Of a stretch of 64,000 nt of DNA, positions 1 through 7,785 are shown in pieces. A program made the translations under genes and the position numbers. The DNA comes from Clostridia bacterium. GTDB lineage: Bacteria; Bacillota; Clostridia; Christensenellales; Aristaeellaceae. The notes beneath the pieces were generated by a model. It saw only the letters and a list, made by a program, of their open reading frames with translations, was not told the DNA's origin and did not search any database. The stretch spans positions 1 through 64,000 of the forward strand of contig JAFYFC010000025.1 in NCBI GenBank assembly GCA_017543905.1. The letters are read 5' to 3'. Numbering within the stretch: position 1 is the first letter of the stretch; each line of letters opens with the position of its first letter.

Positions 1-38
1 GTGGTAAATACCGCCTGTTTTGTGCTATAATATCCATG

Positions 39-99
39 CGATTGAATCCTTTCCGTAGTTTGTTTGGTCGTGCTCTCATTCTACCAGATTCAATCGCTT
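39..99. repeat. Inverted repeat, 11-bp arms
   Basis: Arms GCGATTGAATC (39-49) and GATTCAATCGC (89-99) are perfect inverted copies separated by 39 nt. A TATAAT lies just upstream at about 25-30. No gene is visible between 1 and 180. It could be an operator or an end structure of an element lying to the left; neither can be shown here. Confidence 0.4.
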
Positions 100-179
100 T
101 TGTATCCCTCTTTTTGTCTCACATCAATTGTATACCTACATGTAAACAAATCGTAATTTCGGTTGACTGCCTGAGTATT

Positions 180-340
180 CCGCGTCAGGTTGAGCATCGC
201 CACCGGGCAAATTGAGCGTCGTTTCCGCGCGGGTTGAGCAAGATTTCCGCGCCCGTTGAGCGTGCGGTAAAATGTAGGTATGCATCCATGCAGATGCAAA
301 TATCTACAGAGGAGGTCAGTCGAATGACGACCAATGAATT
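180..340 (+). mobile_element. End remnant of an IS21-like element (iterated 22-bp sites)
   Basis: The hexamer TTGAGC begins at 190, 212, 234 and 256, a strict 22-bp period, and three of the four units share a following TTTCCGCGC or CACCGGG segment. Downstream a GAGGAGGTC ribosome site precedes ATGACGACCAATGA at 325, a start that then runs directly into the interspersed hairpin repeat and stops after about 20 codons. Iterated transposase-binding sites at the ends, followed by the istA start, are typical of IS21-family elements. The sequence shows the array and the truncated start; the IS21 assignment is inference. Confidence 0.4.
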
Positions 341-344
341 GCGC

Positions 345-515
345 TTTACAGCGCATGAATTGCCTTGCGGCATGAATAGCGCCTGACGGCGCATGAAGTG
401 TCCTTCGGGCATGAAGCGCAATTCAAATCATGCGCGCAGCGCATTTCACGGCGCAGCCTTTTCACGGAGCGCAGCGAGAATTCATGCGCGCAGCGCATTT
501 CACTTCTCACCCTCG
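345..515 (+). repeat. Interspersed mini-hairpin array, family B, copy 1
   Basis: Short hairpins of the kind GCGCnTnACnGCGC and TGCCnnnCGGGCA are joined by ATGAA linkers, followed by GCGCGCAGCGCATTTCAC blocks. The same array occurs at 3452-3660 and, inverted, at 29195-29360. It has in-frame readings on both strands because the units are about 18 and 21 bp, but no coding signal or ribosome site of its own. The stretch from 515 to the MerR gene holds nothing else recognised. Confidence 0.7.
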
Positions 516-618
516 TTTCGGCTCCTTTTTTTACCATTTTGAAAAATCCCCCTGCGTAAGGTATTGCTTGTTACGCAGCGTCATGTTGTAGGATACATGG
601 CGAAAGGAGGCGAAGGCT

Positions 619-1344
619 ATGTCAAAATACACGACTGGAGAGATTGCGAAGCTCTGCGGCGTCACGGTCCGGACGGTCCAGTACTACGATACCAGAGGCA
701 TCCTGATTCCCAGCGAGCTTTCCGAAGGCGGGAGGCGGCTCTATTCGGACGGCGATCTGAAGCGCATGAAGATCATCTGCTTTCTGCGGGAGATGGACCT
801 TCCCATCGACGCTATCTCCCAGATTTTGAAAGAAGAGCATCCTGAGAATGTGATATCCCTGCTGATCGAGCAGCAGGAAACCGTTCTTACGGACGAGATT
901 TCCGAAAAACAGGAAAAGCTGGAAAAGCTCCGTGATCTTAAAAACGGGCTGAAGGGCAAAACAAACTTCTCTCTCGAAACCATCGGCGACATAGCCGTCA
1001 TTATGGAAAGCAAGAAAAAACTGAAAAGAATGCGCCGGATGCTGCTCCTGACCGGAAGCCCGGTAACGGCGCTGCAATGGTTTTCCATCGTTTTGTGGAT
1101 CGCGGGAGGCATCTGGTGGCCGTTCGTCGTCTGGGCATTGGCAGCTGCTGTCTGGGGAACAGCGGTCAGCCGTTACTACTTGAGTCATGTAAAATACATC
1201 TGTCCGGAATGCCACGAGACATTCAAGCCCGCTCTGAAGGAAGCCTTCCGGGCAAATCATACGCCGACCGCCCGCAAGCTGACCTGCACTGCCTGCGGCC
1301 ACAAGGGCTTCTGTGTCGAGGTCTGGGGAGGCGACGAGAATTGA
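619..1344 (+). CDS. MerR-family regulator with membrane segment and zinc ribbon
   Basis: A 241-residue protein starts behind GAAAGGAGG. Residues 1-70 form a MerR winged-helix domain (TGEIAKLCGVTVRTVQYYD), and residues 85-115 a predicted coiled coil, as in MerR dimers. Residues 152-183 are hydrophobic and should span or enter the membrane, and C195/C198 with C223/C226 form a zinc ribbon. MerR proteins bind DNA as dimers; the membrane part and ribbon in place of a ligand domain are unusual. The stop codon overlaps the start of the next gene, a membrane protease, so the two are probably one transcription unit and may act together. The inducing signal is not visible. Confidence 0.85.
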   Translation: MSKYTTGEIAKLCGVTVRTVQYYDTRGILIPSELSEGGRRLYSDGDLKRMKIICFLREMDLPIDAISQILKEEHPENVISLLIEQQETVLTDEISEKQEKLEKLRDLKNGLKGKTNFSLETIGDIAVIMESKKKLKRMRRMLLLTGSPVTALQWFSIVLWIAGGIWWPFVVWALAAAVWGTAVSRYYLSHVKYICPECHETFKPALKEAFRANHTPTARKLTCTACGHKGFCVEVWGGDEN

Positions 1345-2159
1345 CGGAATTTGAGAAAATCGTCGTCGGTAAAAGCAGCGTACCGTCGCTGATCGTCACC
1401 GTCGCTTTAATGATCGCGATCCCCGTCGCCTTCTTTATCTGCTGGCGCAGGAAGCATAAGCAGCAGACAAACGTCAGCTATCTGATCGCGGGCGCTCTCG
1501 GGTTTATCGTATCAGCGCGGGTGCTGGAGCTTGGCGTGCATTATTTCTGCATCGTTCGGGATAATCCTGTCTCCCGCTTCATTAACGGGAGCACGGCTGC
1601 CTATGTGCTTTACGGAAGCGTCATGGCAGGCGTTTTCGAAGAGTGCGGACGGCATGTCGTGCTTAAATACGTCATGAAAAAGAACCGTACCCGTGAAAAT
1701 GCGGTCCTGTACGGCATCGGTCACGGCGGCATCGAGATTTTGGCTGTCCTTCTGCCGTCCATGATCTCCTATCTTGTAATCGCGGCGCTGTTTTCTCAGG
1801 GAGACGCGGAACACGCACTTCGTTCCCTGAAGATCACGGAAGAAACTGCTGCCGCTGCGCTTCCGTCCGTGCAGGCAGCAGCTGCGTTCGATTACGGGGC
1901 GACGGCCATGAACGTCATCGAACGGCTGTTTGCGCTGCTCCTCCATATCGGGCTGACGGTCGTCGTGTATTACGGCGTCGTCAACGCAAAGAAGGCGTAT
2001 CTTCCGACGGCGGTCCTTCTGCATATGCTGATGGACACGTTCCCCGCGTTGTACCAAAGAGCTGCACTTCCGCTGTGGGCGGTCGAGATATGGGCCGCCG
2101 TATGGACTGCCGTGATCGTATTCATCGCCGGAAAACTGTACAGAAAAATGAAAGCATAA
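1341..2159 (+). CDS. YhfC-family putative intramembrane metalloprotease
   Basis: The 272-residue reading uses a TTG start at 1341 that overlaps the TGA of the MerR gene (TTGA) with GGGAG about 10 nt upstream. There is no ATG in a better position. About seven hydrophobic segments are present. Conserved family motifs are EECGR (E100, E101, R104), HGGIE (H128, E132) and a C-terminal HMLMD (H about 228), the histidine/glutamate set expected for YhfC-type (PF10086) membrane metallopeptidases. The substrate is unknown. Translational coupling to a membrane-anchored MerR regulator raises the possibility of regulated proteolysis of that regulator, which is inference. Confidence 0.75.
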   Translation: MTEFEKIVVGKSSVPSLIVTVALMIAIPVAFFICWRRKHKQQTNVSYLIAGALGFIVSARVLELGVHYFCIVRDNPVSRFINGSTAAYVLYGSVMAGVFEECGRHVVLKYVMKKNRTRENAVLYGIGHGGIEILAVLLPSMISYLVIAALFSQGDAEHALRSLKITEETAAAALPSVQAAAAFDYGATAMNVIERLFALLLHIGLTVVVYYGVVNAKKAYLPTAVLLHMLMDTFPALYQRAALPLWAVEIWAAVWTAVIVFIAGKLYRKMKA

Positions 2160-2212
2160 AGACGCCATGCGGCACCCGCACTGCCGTCGTCGGCGGGGAG
2201 CGGAATAATAAC

Positions 2213-2255
2213 AAAAGCACCTCTGAACCTGATCGGCTCGGAGGCGCTTTGGCAT
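2213..2255 (+). terminator. Weak terminator-like hairpin after yhfC-like gene
   Basis: AAAGC-CCTC at 2214-2223 pairs with GAGG-GCTTT at 2241-2250 across a 17-nt loop, with one mismatch. The T tract is poor, so termination is only likely, not certain. Confidence 0.35.
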
Positions 2256-2371
2256 CTTGGGTCTTATTCCTTTATCGTGTCGTCCTTACTGTCTCTGAAG
2301 GAAAACGGCTATTGTAAAATACTAATTTAGAATAGTCGAAATATGATTCGCGGCATGTTGTTCCAATAGCT

Positions 2372-2400
2372 TTGACATTATTCCGATAAAATGGTAAAAT
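2372..2400 (+). promoter_or_regulatory. Sigma-A promoter upstream of the fic remnant
   Basis: TTGACA at 2372-2377 and TAAAAT at 2395-2400 are separated by exactly 17 bp. The promoter reads into the truncated fic sequence and then the two small genes at 2662 and 3000, which may now depend on it. Confidence 0.7.
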
Positions 2401-2401
2401 A

Positions 2402-2659
2402 AAAAACGGTATTCATATCTGGTTTGAGGGCATCCATCCCTTTATCGACGGCAGCGGCAGGACCGTCAGACCGCTCATGAGTCTTGAACTGATGAAAGCG
2501 GGCTATCCGCTGATCGTCATCAGGTTTACGGGCAGGATCGCTTATTACAACGCCTTTGACGAATATCATGTGAAGCACGATCTTTCCGCTGTGGAAAGCC
2601 TGCTTGCCGGATACGTCAGCGCAAAGCTGGATATATTTCTGACGATTTTGAAGGATTGA
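2402..2659 (+). pseudogene. Fic/DOC-family C-terminal remnant
   Basis: The frame opens after a stop at 2387 and reads GIHPFIDGSGRTVRPL, a recognisable Fic active-site motif (HPFxDGNGRTGR in the family), followed by the usual LELMKAGYP and YYNAFDEY helices. The N-terminal two thirds of a Fic domain are missing and there is no start codon before the motif; the first ATG is at 2477. The motif is also altered, with serine for asparagine and TVR for TGR. Fic proteins transfer AMP to target proteins, so this piece alone should be inactive. A perfect promoter directly precedes it, which suggests deletion of the 5' part rather than random drift. Confidence 0.75.
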
Positions 2660-2661
2660 TC

Positions 2662-3003
2662 ATGAAGCTTTCAGTAATATTTGAAGAAAAGCCCGAAAGA
2701 TGGGGATTCAGAGGAGATCCGTACTTTTGGGATCACTTAAAGGAGCGCGCCGGGAATATGGATATTATTTCACCCGACGAACTGGAAAAGTGGATAAAAG
2801 AGGAATACTTCTCGCTTTCAGGCAAGCCTCTGACCGGCGAATATATGGACTTTGCGGTAATAAAGCAGTTTGCTCATGGAGGAATGAGCTCCGGCGGCGT
2901 CGATAACCGATGGTGGACGGAAGAAGGAATTCCACTGTTGAAAAGCCGACTGACTTCGCTCCGGAAAGACGCAGATACAGATTCAGAGGAGCTCCTGCAA
3001 TGA
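2662..3003 (+). CDS. Hypothetical protein, 113 residues
   Basis: The ATG at 2662 has AAGGA six nt upstream; a TTG at 2656 is a less likely start. The product is acidic, soluble and without signal peptide, beginning MKLSVIFEEKPERWGFRGD and rich in Trp and Phe in its first half, with a GGMSSGGV loop near residue 74. I do not recognise the family. Its stop overlaps the start of the acetyltransferase gene (ATGA), so the two are translationally coupled, and both probably share the promoter at 2372. Confidence 0.65.
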   Translation: MKLSVIFEEKPERWGFRGDPYFWDHLKERAGNMDIISPDELEKWIKEEYFSLSGKPLTGEYMDFAVIKQFAHGGMSSGGVDNRWWTEEGIPLLKSRLTSLRKDADTDSEELLQ

Positions 3004-3449
3004 TTTATAAAAACGCAGACACAAGTGACGCAGAGATACTGATAGAAATATATAATTCCGCCTTCCGTGAGGATTTCATCCGTTACGGACGATGTCAGGC
3101 ATACGGCCTTTCGCGTGAAAACATGGAACGGTCAATCACGGAGTACCCGAAGATCATTGCTTGGGAGCATGAAAAGCCTGTCGGTGTCATCTCTTATAAA
3201 GAGGAAGGGCCGGGCAAGTATTATATCGGCTGCCTGGCGGTGATCAAGGAAGCACAGGGGCGCGGAATCGGAACGTCGTTGCTGAAGCGGTTTATGAGCG
3301 AGCATCCTAAATGGCACGAGCTCACTCTGGTAACGCCCAAGGATAACGAACGCAACATCAGGTTTTATACCGAACGCTTCGGCTTCGAGATAGTCGGTGA
3401 AGAGGAAGACGGGGCGGAAACGGTGCTTTGGTTCAGGCGCAGAAGGTAA
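3000..3449 (+). CDS. GNAT-family N-acetyltransferase
   Basis: The 149-residue protein starts in the ATGA overlap with the preceding gene. The acetyl-CoA pyrophosphate loop is visible as EAQGRGIGTSLL, preceded by the beta strand YIGCLAVI and followed by LVTPKDNERNIRFYTERFGFE, the usual motif A and motif B region of GNAT enzymes. The fold transfers an acetyl group from acetyl-CoA to an amine; the substrate cannot be read from sequence. It is followed directly by the interspersed hairpin array, which probably ends the unit. Confidence 0.85.
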   Translation: MIYKNADTSDAEILIEIYNSAFREDFIRYGRCQAYGLSRENMERSITEYPKIIAWEHEKPVGVISYKEEGPGKYYIGCLAVIKEAQGRGIGTSLLKRFMSEHPKWHELTLVTPKDNERNIRFYTERFGFEIVGEEEDGAETVLWFRRRR

Positions 3450-3451
3450 GA

Positions 3452-3660
3452 ATGAAGCGCGCCTGCGGCGCATGAAGTGCCTTTCGGGCATGAAGAGCGC
3501 TTTACAGCGCATGAATTGCCTTTCGGGCATGAATTGCGCCTGACGGCGCATGATTTGCCCTGCGGGGAAGGAGGAGCAATTCAAATCATGCGCGCAGCGC
3601 ATTTCACGGCGAAGCCATTTCACGGAGCGCAGCGAGAAATCACGCGCGCAGCCCATTTCA
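3452..3660 (+). repeat. Interspersed mini-hairpin array, family B, copy 2
   Basis: This is the longest copy. Hairpins GCGCTTTACAGCGC, TGCCTTTCGGGCA and GCGCCTGACGGCGC alternate with ATGAA linkers, then CATGCGCGCAGCGCATTTC blocks follow as in copy 1. Between 3661 and 3997 there is no gene; the stretch holds a GC-rich hairpin near 3780-3812 (weak terminator) and the short sequence CCCTGATTAATTCGGCG at 3766-3782 that recurs inverted at 63578-63594. Confidence 0.7.
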
Positions 3661-3997
3661 TACGCGTCCCTCCGGATATTCGCCGCCGTTAAGACGGCGG
3701 AAGATTTTGCCGCTGCACAAGCGTCAATTATAGCGCATACCGGCGCGCAAGGCAAGTTAAGTAATCCCTGATTAATTCGGCGGCGCATCCGGCGGCGCCT
3801 TTTTCGCCGTCTACTTCTTGCAAATTCTTCGATTTACATCCAGTCCGCAGTAAAAAGAATACAAAAAATAACACAGTAAAACAGGAAAACAAAGCGTTTG
3901 CGTAGAAAAAGAATGTGGTGAATTTTGGGCAAAAACGCTTTGCGCTTTTCCTTTTGTTTTATACTTGCGGCAAATACTGCGCTCAGGGGTGACGGCG

Positions 3998-6166
3998 TTG
4001 AAAAGGTTCAGAAATCTGGTTATAGGCGGAATACAGAGCAAGGTGCTGGCGCTGATACTCGTATCGATGCTGCTGGTGGCGGCTGTATTTCTTTTGTCTA
4101 TGGTGGCGCAGAGCAATATGCTGACAGAGCTGACCAACGAGACCAACGAACGTCAGGTTTCCACGATGACCGGCACTACCGAAGACGTCATCGAGAATGT
4201 GATCACGCAAAACATGACGCGCGTATCGCTGCTGGAATCCGCGCTGACCGACAAGCTGTTTGGCAATCTGGCGATACGCGTGAAGATGGTGGGCGACTAC
4301 GCAAGGACGCTCCTCACACACGCCGACAGCGTGCCCCGCGCCGAATGGCGCAGGCCCGACGCCGCGCATGACGGCGAGCTGTTCGTAAAGGCGCTGTTTG
4401 CGCCGGGGCTTAACGAGGACGCGGCAGACGAGCGCCTGGGGATCATCGCTAATCTCGAGCCGATGATGCTCTCCGTGTGCGCGGCGTACGAAGCGGACAA
4501 CATATGGTTTACGCTGCCTGAGGGCGCGACGCTGATGGCCGATACGGTTCCCGGCAACTGGATAAACGAGGACGGCTCGTATGTCGCCTACGACGCGCCC
4601 GAGCGTTACTGGTATACGCAGGCGGTCGAGGCGGGCACGCTCATATATACGGACGTGGAGTACGACCGCCGGCGCGACGGAGAGCTGGCCCTTACCTGCG
4701 CGCTGCCTGTGTACGACGATAACGGTACGCTGCTGGGCGTGGCCGGAGCGGATTTCTACCTTAAGGAAATGCAGCAGTCCATAATCGAAGCGTCCCAAAG
4801 CGGCGGTTTTCTGGTGGTGGTCAATCAGTACGGCCACGTGATAATGTCGCCGGAGGAGCAGGGCGTGTTCCGCGTGGTGAATTCCGCGGACGCAGCGGAC
4901 CTGAGAATGTCCGAAAGCCCCGAGCTTGCCGCGCTGGTGCGGGACGCGATGCAGGGCAAAACGGACGTGCGGCTGGTATCCACTGCGGACGGAAACTATT
5001 ATATGCTCGGCGTACCGATGAAAACGGTGGGCTGGACGCTGCTTGCGTGCTGCAGCGAGATCGAAGCGGAGAAGCCCGTCAGGCAGCTGCAGGAGGATTA
5101 TCACGCGATACAGCAGGAAGCCGTCAGCCTGCACCGCAGCAAGAGCGCTCAAAACAAAACACAGATGTGGATAGTGCTTGCCGTGCTGCTGGTTTCGATG
5201 CTCGCGGGAGCGTACTATCTGGGCAAGCGGATAGTCAGGCCGCTCAATACCATAACGAGAAAGATAGCCCAGCTCAGCGAGACCAATCTCGAATTCAAAA
5301 TGGAGGACGCTTACCGCACCGGAGACGAGGTGGAGGAGCTGGCGCTGAGCTTCGCGGCGATCTCGCACAAGACGGTAGAATACCTGAACACCGTTAAAAG
5401 GGTCACCGCCGAAAAGGAACGCATCGGCACGGAGCTCGCTTTGGCTACGCAGATACAGGCGGCGATGCTGCCCCACGTAGTGCCCGCGTTCCCGGAGCGC
5501 AAGGATTTCGACATCATAGGCTGCATGGACCCCGCCAAGGAGGTGGGCGGCGATTTCTTCGACTACTTCCTTGTCGACAAGGATCATCTGTGCATGGTAA
5601 TGGCGGACGTATCCGGCAAGGGCATACCCGCGGCGCTGTTTATGATGGTCAGTAAGATAATCCTGCAAAGCGTGGCGATGCTGGGCGGCTCTCCCGCGGA
5701 GATACTGACCAAGACCAACGAAGCCATCTGCTCAAACAACGAAGCGCAGATGTTCGTCACGGTGTGGGTAGGCATACTGGAATTGTCCACCGGCAAGCTG
5801 ACGTGCGCGAACGCCGGCCACGAATACCCTGTGTTCAAGCGCCCGAACGGGAAATTCGAGCTCTTCAAGGACAAACACGGCTTCGTGATAGGCGCCTTCG
5901 ACGGCACTGAATACAAGGAATACGAAATGCAGCTCGAGCCCGGCACGAAGCTGTTCGTGTACACCGACGGCGTGCCGGAGGCGACGAACGCCGCCAAGGA
6001 GCTGTTCGGCACAGAGCGCATGCTTACGGCGCTGAACGGCGCCCCCGACGCCGCCCCGGCGGACATACTCAAAAACGTAAAAAAGGCCGTGGACGGCTTC
6101 GTAGAGGAAGCCGAGCAGTTCGACGACCTGACGATGATGTGCCTTGAATATAAAAAAATCGATTGA
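3998..6166 (+). CDS. Membrane Cache-HAMP sensor with PP2C (SpoIIE-type) phosphatase
   Basis: A TTG start at 3998 is preferred because AGGGGTG lies seven nt upstream and a TATACT at 3960-3965 would put transcription start beyond the alternative TTG at 3965. The 722-residue protein has a membrane segment at 14-37, an extracellular region of about 350 residues with a dCache pattern (WYTQAVE, GVAGADFYL), a second membrane segment at about 390-410, a HAMP linker to about 467 and a C-terminal PP2C domain. Metal-binding phosphatase motifs are EVGGDFFDYF, MADVSGKGIPAALF, YTDGVPEA and FDDLTMM. Such proteins dephosphorylate anti-anti-sigma factors in response to an external ligand; no partner gene is next to it here. 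Confidence 0.9.
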   Translation: MKRFRNLVIGGIQSKVLALILVSMLLVAAVFLLSMVAQSNMLTELTNETNERQVSTMTGTTEDVIENVITQNMTRVSLLESALTDKLFGNLAIRVKMVGDYARTLLTHADSVPRAEWRRPDAAHDGELFVKALFAPGLNEDAADERLGIIANLEPMMLSVCAAYEADNIWFTLPEGATLMADTVPGNWINEDGSYVAYDAPERYWYTQAVEAGTLIYTDVEYDRRRDGELALTCALPVYDDNGTLLGVAGADFYLKEMQQSIIEASQSGGFLVVVNQYGHVIMSPEEQGVFRVVNSADAADLRMSESPELAALVRDAMQGKTDVRLVSTADGNYYMLGVPMKTVGWTLLACCSEIEAEKPVRQLQEDYHAIQQEAVSLHRSKSAQNKTQMWIVLAVLLVSMLAGAYYLGKRIVRPLNTITRKIAQLSETNLEFKMEDAYRTGDEVEELALSFAAISHKTVEYLNTVKRVTAEKERIGTELALATQIQAAMLPHVVPAFPERKDFDIIGCMDPAKEVGGDFFDYFLVDKDHLCMVMADVSGKGIPAALFMMVSKIILQSVAMLGGSPAEILTKTNEAICSNNEAQMFVTVWVGILELSTGKLTCANAGHEYPVFKRPNGKFELFKDKHGFVIGAFDGTEYKEYEMQLEPGTKLFVYTDGVPEATNAAKELFGTERMLTALNGAPDAAPADILKNVKKAVDGFVEEAEQFDDLTMMCLEYKKID

Positions 6167-6560
6167 AATGAATCAAAGATTCATTTTGAACGGCTTGATT
6201 TTCTGCAGTTTAATAAGGTTCTTGGATAAAACGTTCGGCGGTGGGGTTTTCTGCAGCTGAGTAAGACTCTTGGATAAAACGTTCGGCTTTTGGATGGGCT
6301 GCAGCAGGTTTTGCAATTTTTGTCGAAATCTCCGCGGAGATTTCCGGGCGCAAGGCGCACCGCCTCAAATCGCCGATTTGAGCCGATGCGTCCCGCCGAA
6401 TGCGGGATTGATTTGCCAATGGCAAATCAACCTCAAATTGTAAGGAAGCGATTATTTGCTCCGGTCGTCTCCGCTGAGCTCCGCTCGACTTCGCAAAAAT
6501 CGCATCACCGCGCCGCGCAGCGCGACCTCTCCGGCTATAGCTAACCTCCCGTCCGTTCAG
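6163..6560. repeat. Composite palindromic repeat, family A, copy 1
   Basis: A chain of separate palindromes follows the phosphatase gene: an ATTGAAATGAA hairpin, two GGATAAAACGTTCGGC boxes (about 6227 and 6272), AAATCTCCGCGGAGATTT, CTCAAATCGCCGATTTGAG, GTCCCGCCGAATGCGGGA and GATTTGCCAATGGCAAATC. The same order is found at 35377-35580 and 46154-46470, with variants at 12700-13075 and 49905. The remaining bases up to 6678 hold no recognised gene. Confidence 0.7.
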
Positions 6561-6678
6561 ACGTTTCAGCGTCTGCGCGTATATTTCATTCGCAAACAGC
6601 CGCGTATGCCGCGCGGCAAGCCCTGCTTAGCAGCTCAGGCGCAGCGCTGACGCGTTATGCGAGCGCCCGCGCCGCGGC

Positions 6679-7506
6679 TTAATCCTTAAGTAAATCGGGG
6701 GCGTCTGAATAAGTGTATTTGTAATCGTTCTCCCGGCAGTATTGCGCGGCATATGAATCACGCTCGACCGTAAACGTCAGAGAGTCGGCGCAGTCTGCGA
6801 ACGCATCCTCGCCGATGCTCGTGACGCTGTCCGGAATGGTGACGGCGGTAAGGCTGCAGCAAAAGTAGAACGCATCCTCGCCGATGCTCGTGACGCTGTC
6901 CGGGATGGCGACGGCAGTAAGGCCACAGTTGGCAAACGCATCCTCGCCGATGCTCGTGACGCTGTCCGGGATGGCGACGTCAGCAAGGCTTCTGCAGTAG
7001 AAGAACGCACCATCGCCGATGCTCGTGACGCTGTCGGGGATGGCGACGGCAGTGAGGCTGCTGCAGCTCCTAAACGCATAATCGCCGATGCTCGTGACGC
7101 TGTCCGGGATGGCGACGGAGGTAAGGCGGCTGCAGCCGTCAAATACACCCTCACCGATGCTCGTAACGCTGTCCGGGACGGTGACAGAGGTAAGGCTGAT
7201 GCAAAGGTAAAACGCATAATCGCCAATGCTCGTGACGCTATTTGGGACGGTGACGGAGGTAAGGCTGAAGCATGCGGAAAACGCACGATCTCCGATTGCA
7301 GTCACTGTATGCCCGTCCAAAACAGACGGGATATCGAGCTCTTCGGCTTCGCCTTTGTATCTCGTGATCTCCGCCCCGCCGTCCGGCAGGAGCGCGTATT
7401 CGAAGTCTCCGCTTTTGAAAACCTCGCGCGCTTCGTCTTCTTCCGCGAGCGCGCAGAGGGTGAGTATTAGCAGGAAAACACCGAGCAAAACAAGCAGCTT
7501 TTTCAT
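6679..7506 (-). CDS. Secreted BspA-type leucine-rich-repeat protein
   Basis: The 275-residue reading begins MKKLLVLLGVFLLILTLCAL, a signal peptide cut after ALA; the longer open frame upstream has no support because the promoter at 7540-7568 lies inside it. Residues from about 65 carry eight LRR_5 units of 22-23 residues built on IPDSVTSIGxxAFxxCxSLT. The last unit is followed by a short cap ending YSDAPDLLKD. The protein should be exported; no anchor is visible. BspA-type repeats often mediate binding to host or bacterial surfaces, but the ligand is unknown. The repeats are almost identical at DNA level, pointing to recent expansion or gene conversion. Confidence 0.85.
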   Translation of the reverse strand: MKKLLVLLGVFLLILTLCALAEEDEAREVFKSGDFEYALLPDGGAEITRYKGEAEELDIPSVLDGHTVTAIGDRAFSACFSLTSVTVPNSVTSIGDYAFYLCISLTSVTVPDSVTSIGEGVFDGCSRLTSVAIPDSVTSIGDYAFRSCSSLTAVAIPDSVTSIGDGAFFYCRSLADVAIPDSVTSIGEDAFANCGLTAVAIPDSVTSIGEDAFYFCCSLTAVTIPDSVTSIGEDAFADCADSLTFTVERDSYAAQYCRENDYKYTYSDAPDLLKD

Positions 7507-7539
7507 CCGAACTACCGCCTTTCGGTTATTTATGCTGCA

Positions 7540-7568
7540 ATTATACAGCGTCAAACAGACCTTGTCAA
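7540..7568 (-). promoter_or_regulatory. Sigma-A promoter of the small LRR gene
   Basis: On the minus strand TTGACA (7568-7563) and TATAAT (7545-7540) are perfect consensus hexamers with a 17-bp spacer. Transcription should start about 25-30 nt before the ATG at 7506. Confidence 0.85.
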
Positions 7569-7681
7569 CGCGCCGAGCCGCCGTACGCGGCGCGGCAGCC
7601 TTGACAGGCGAAGGCGGCAAGACGCTCAGCCGTAATGCGGCGAGGCGCTTAAGCTGCCGCCGCGCGCGATTTGTTTTCGGA

Positions 7682-7710
7682 TTGCCATGCAGGGCAGTTT
7701 GGTGTATAAT
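7682..7710 (+). promoter_or_regulatory. Sigma-A promoter of the AMMECR1/MEMO gene
   Basis: TTGCCA at 7682-7687 and TATAAT at 7705-7710 with a 17-bp spacer. It lies about 75 nt before the ATG at 7786 and is divergent from the LRR promoter. Confidence 0.75.
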
Positions 7711-7785
7711 TGAGCGCGGGCGGCGCGGCTGGGACGCGGGGTTTGCCGTCCGCAGCGGGATTACTTGCCGAAGGGAAGTGTGAAC

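Noticed and set aside
3477-3771. Open frames giving repeated RFTAHELPFGHE-type peptides
   Set aside because: They arise because the hairpin-repeat units are multiples of three; both strands are open and there is no ribosome site.
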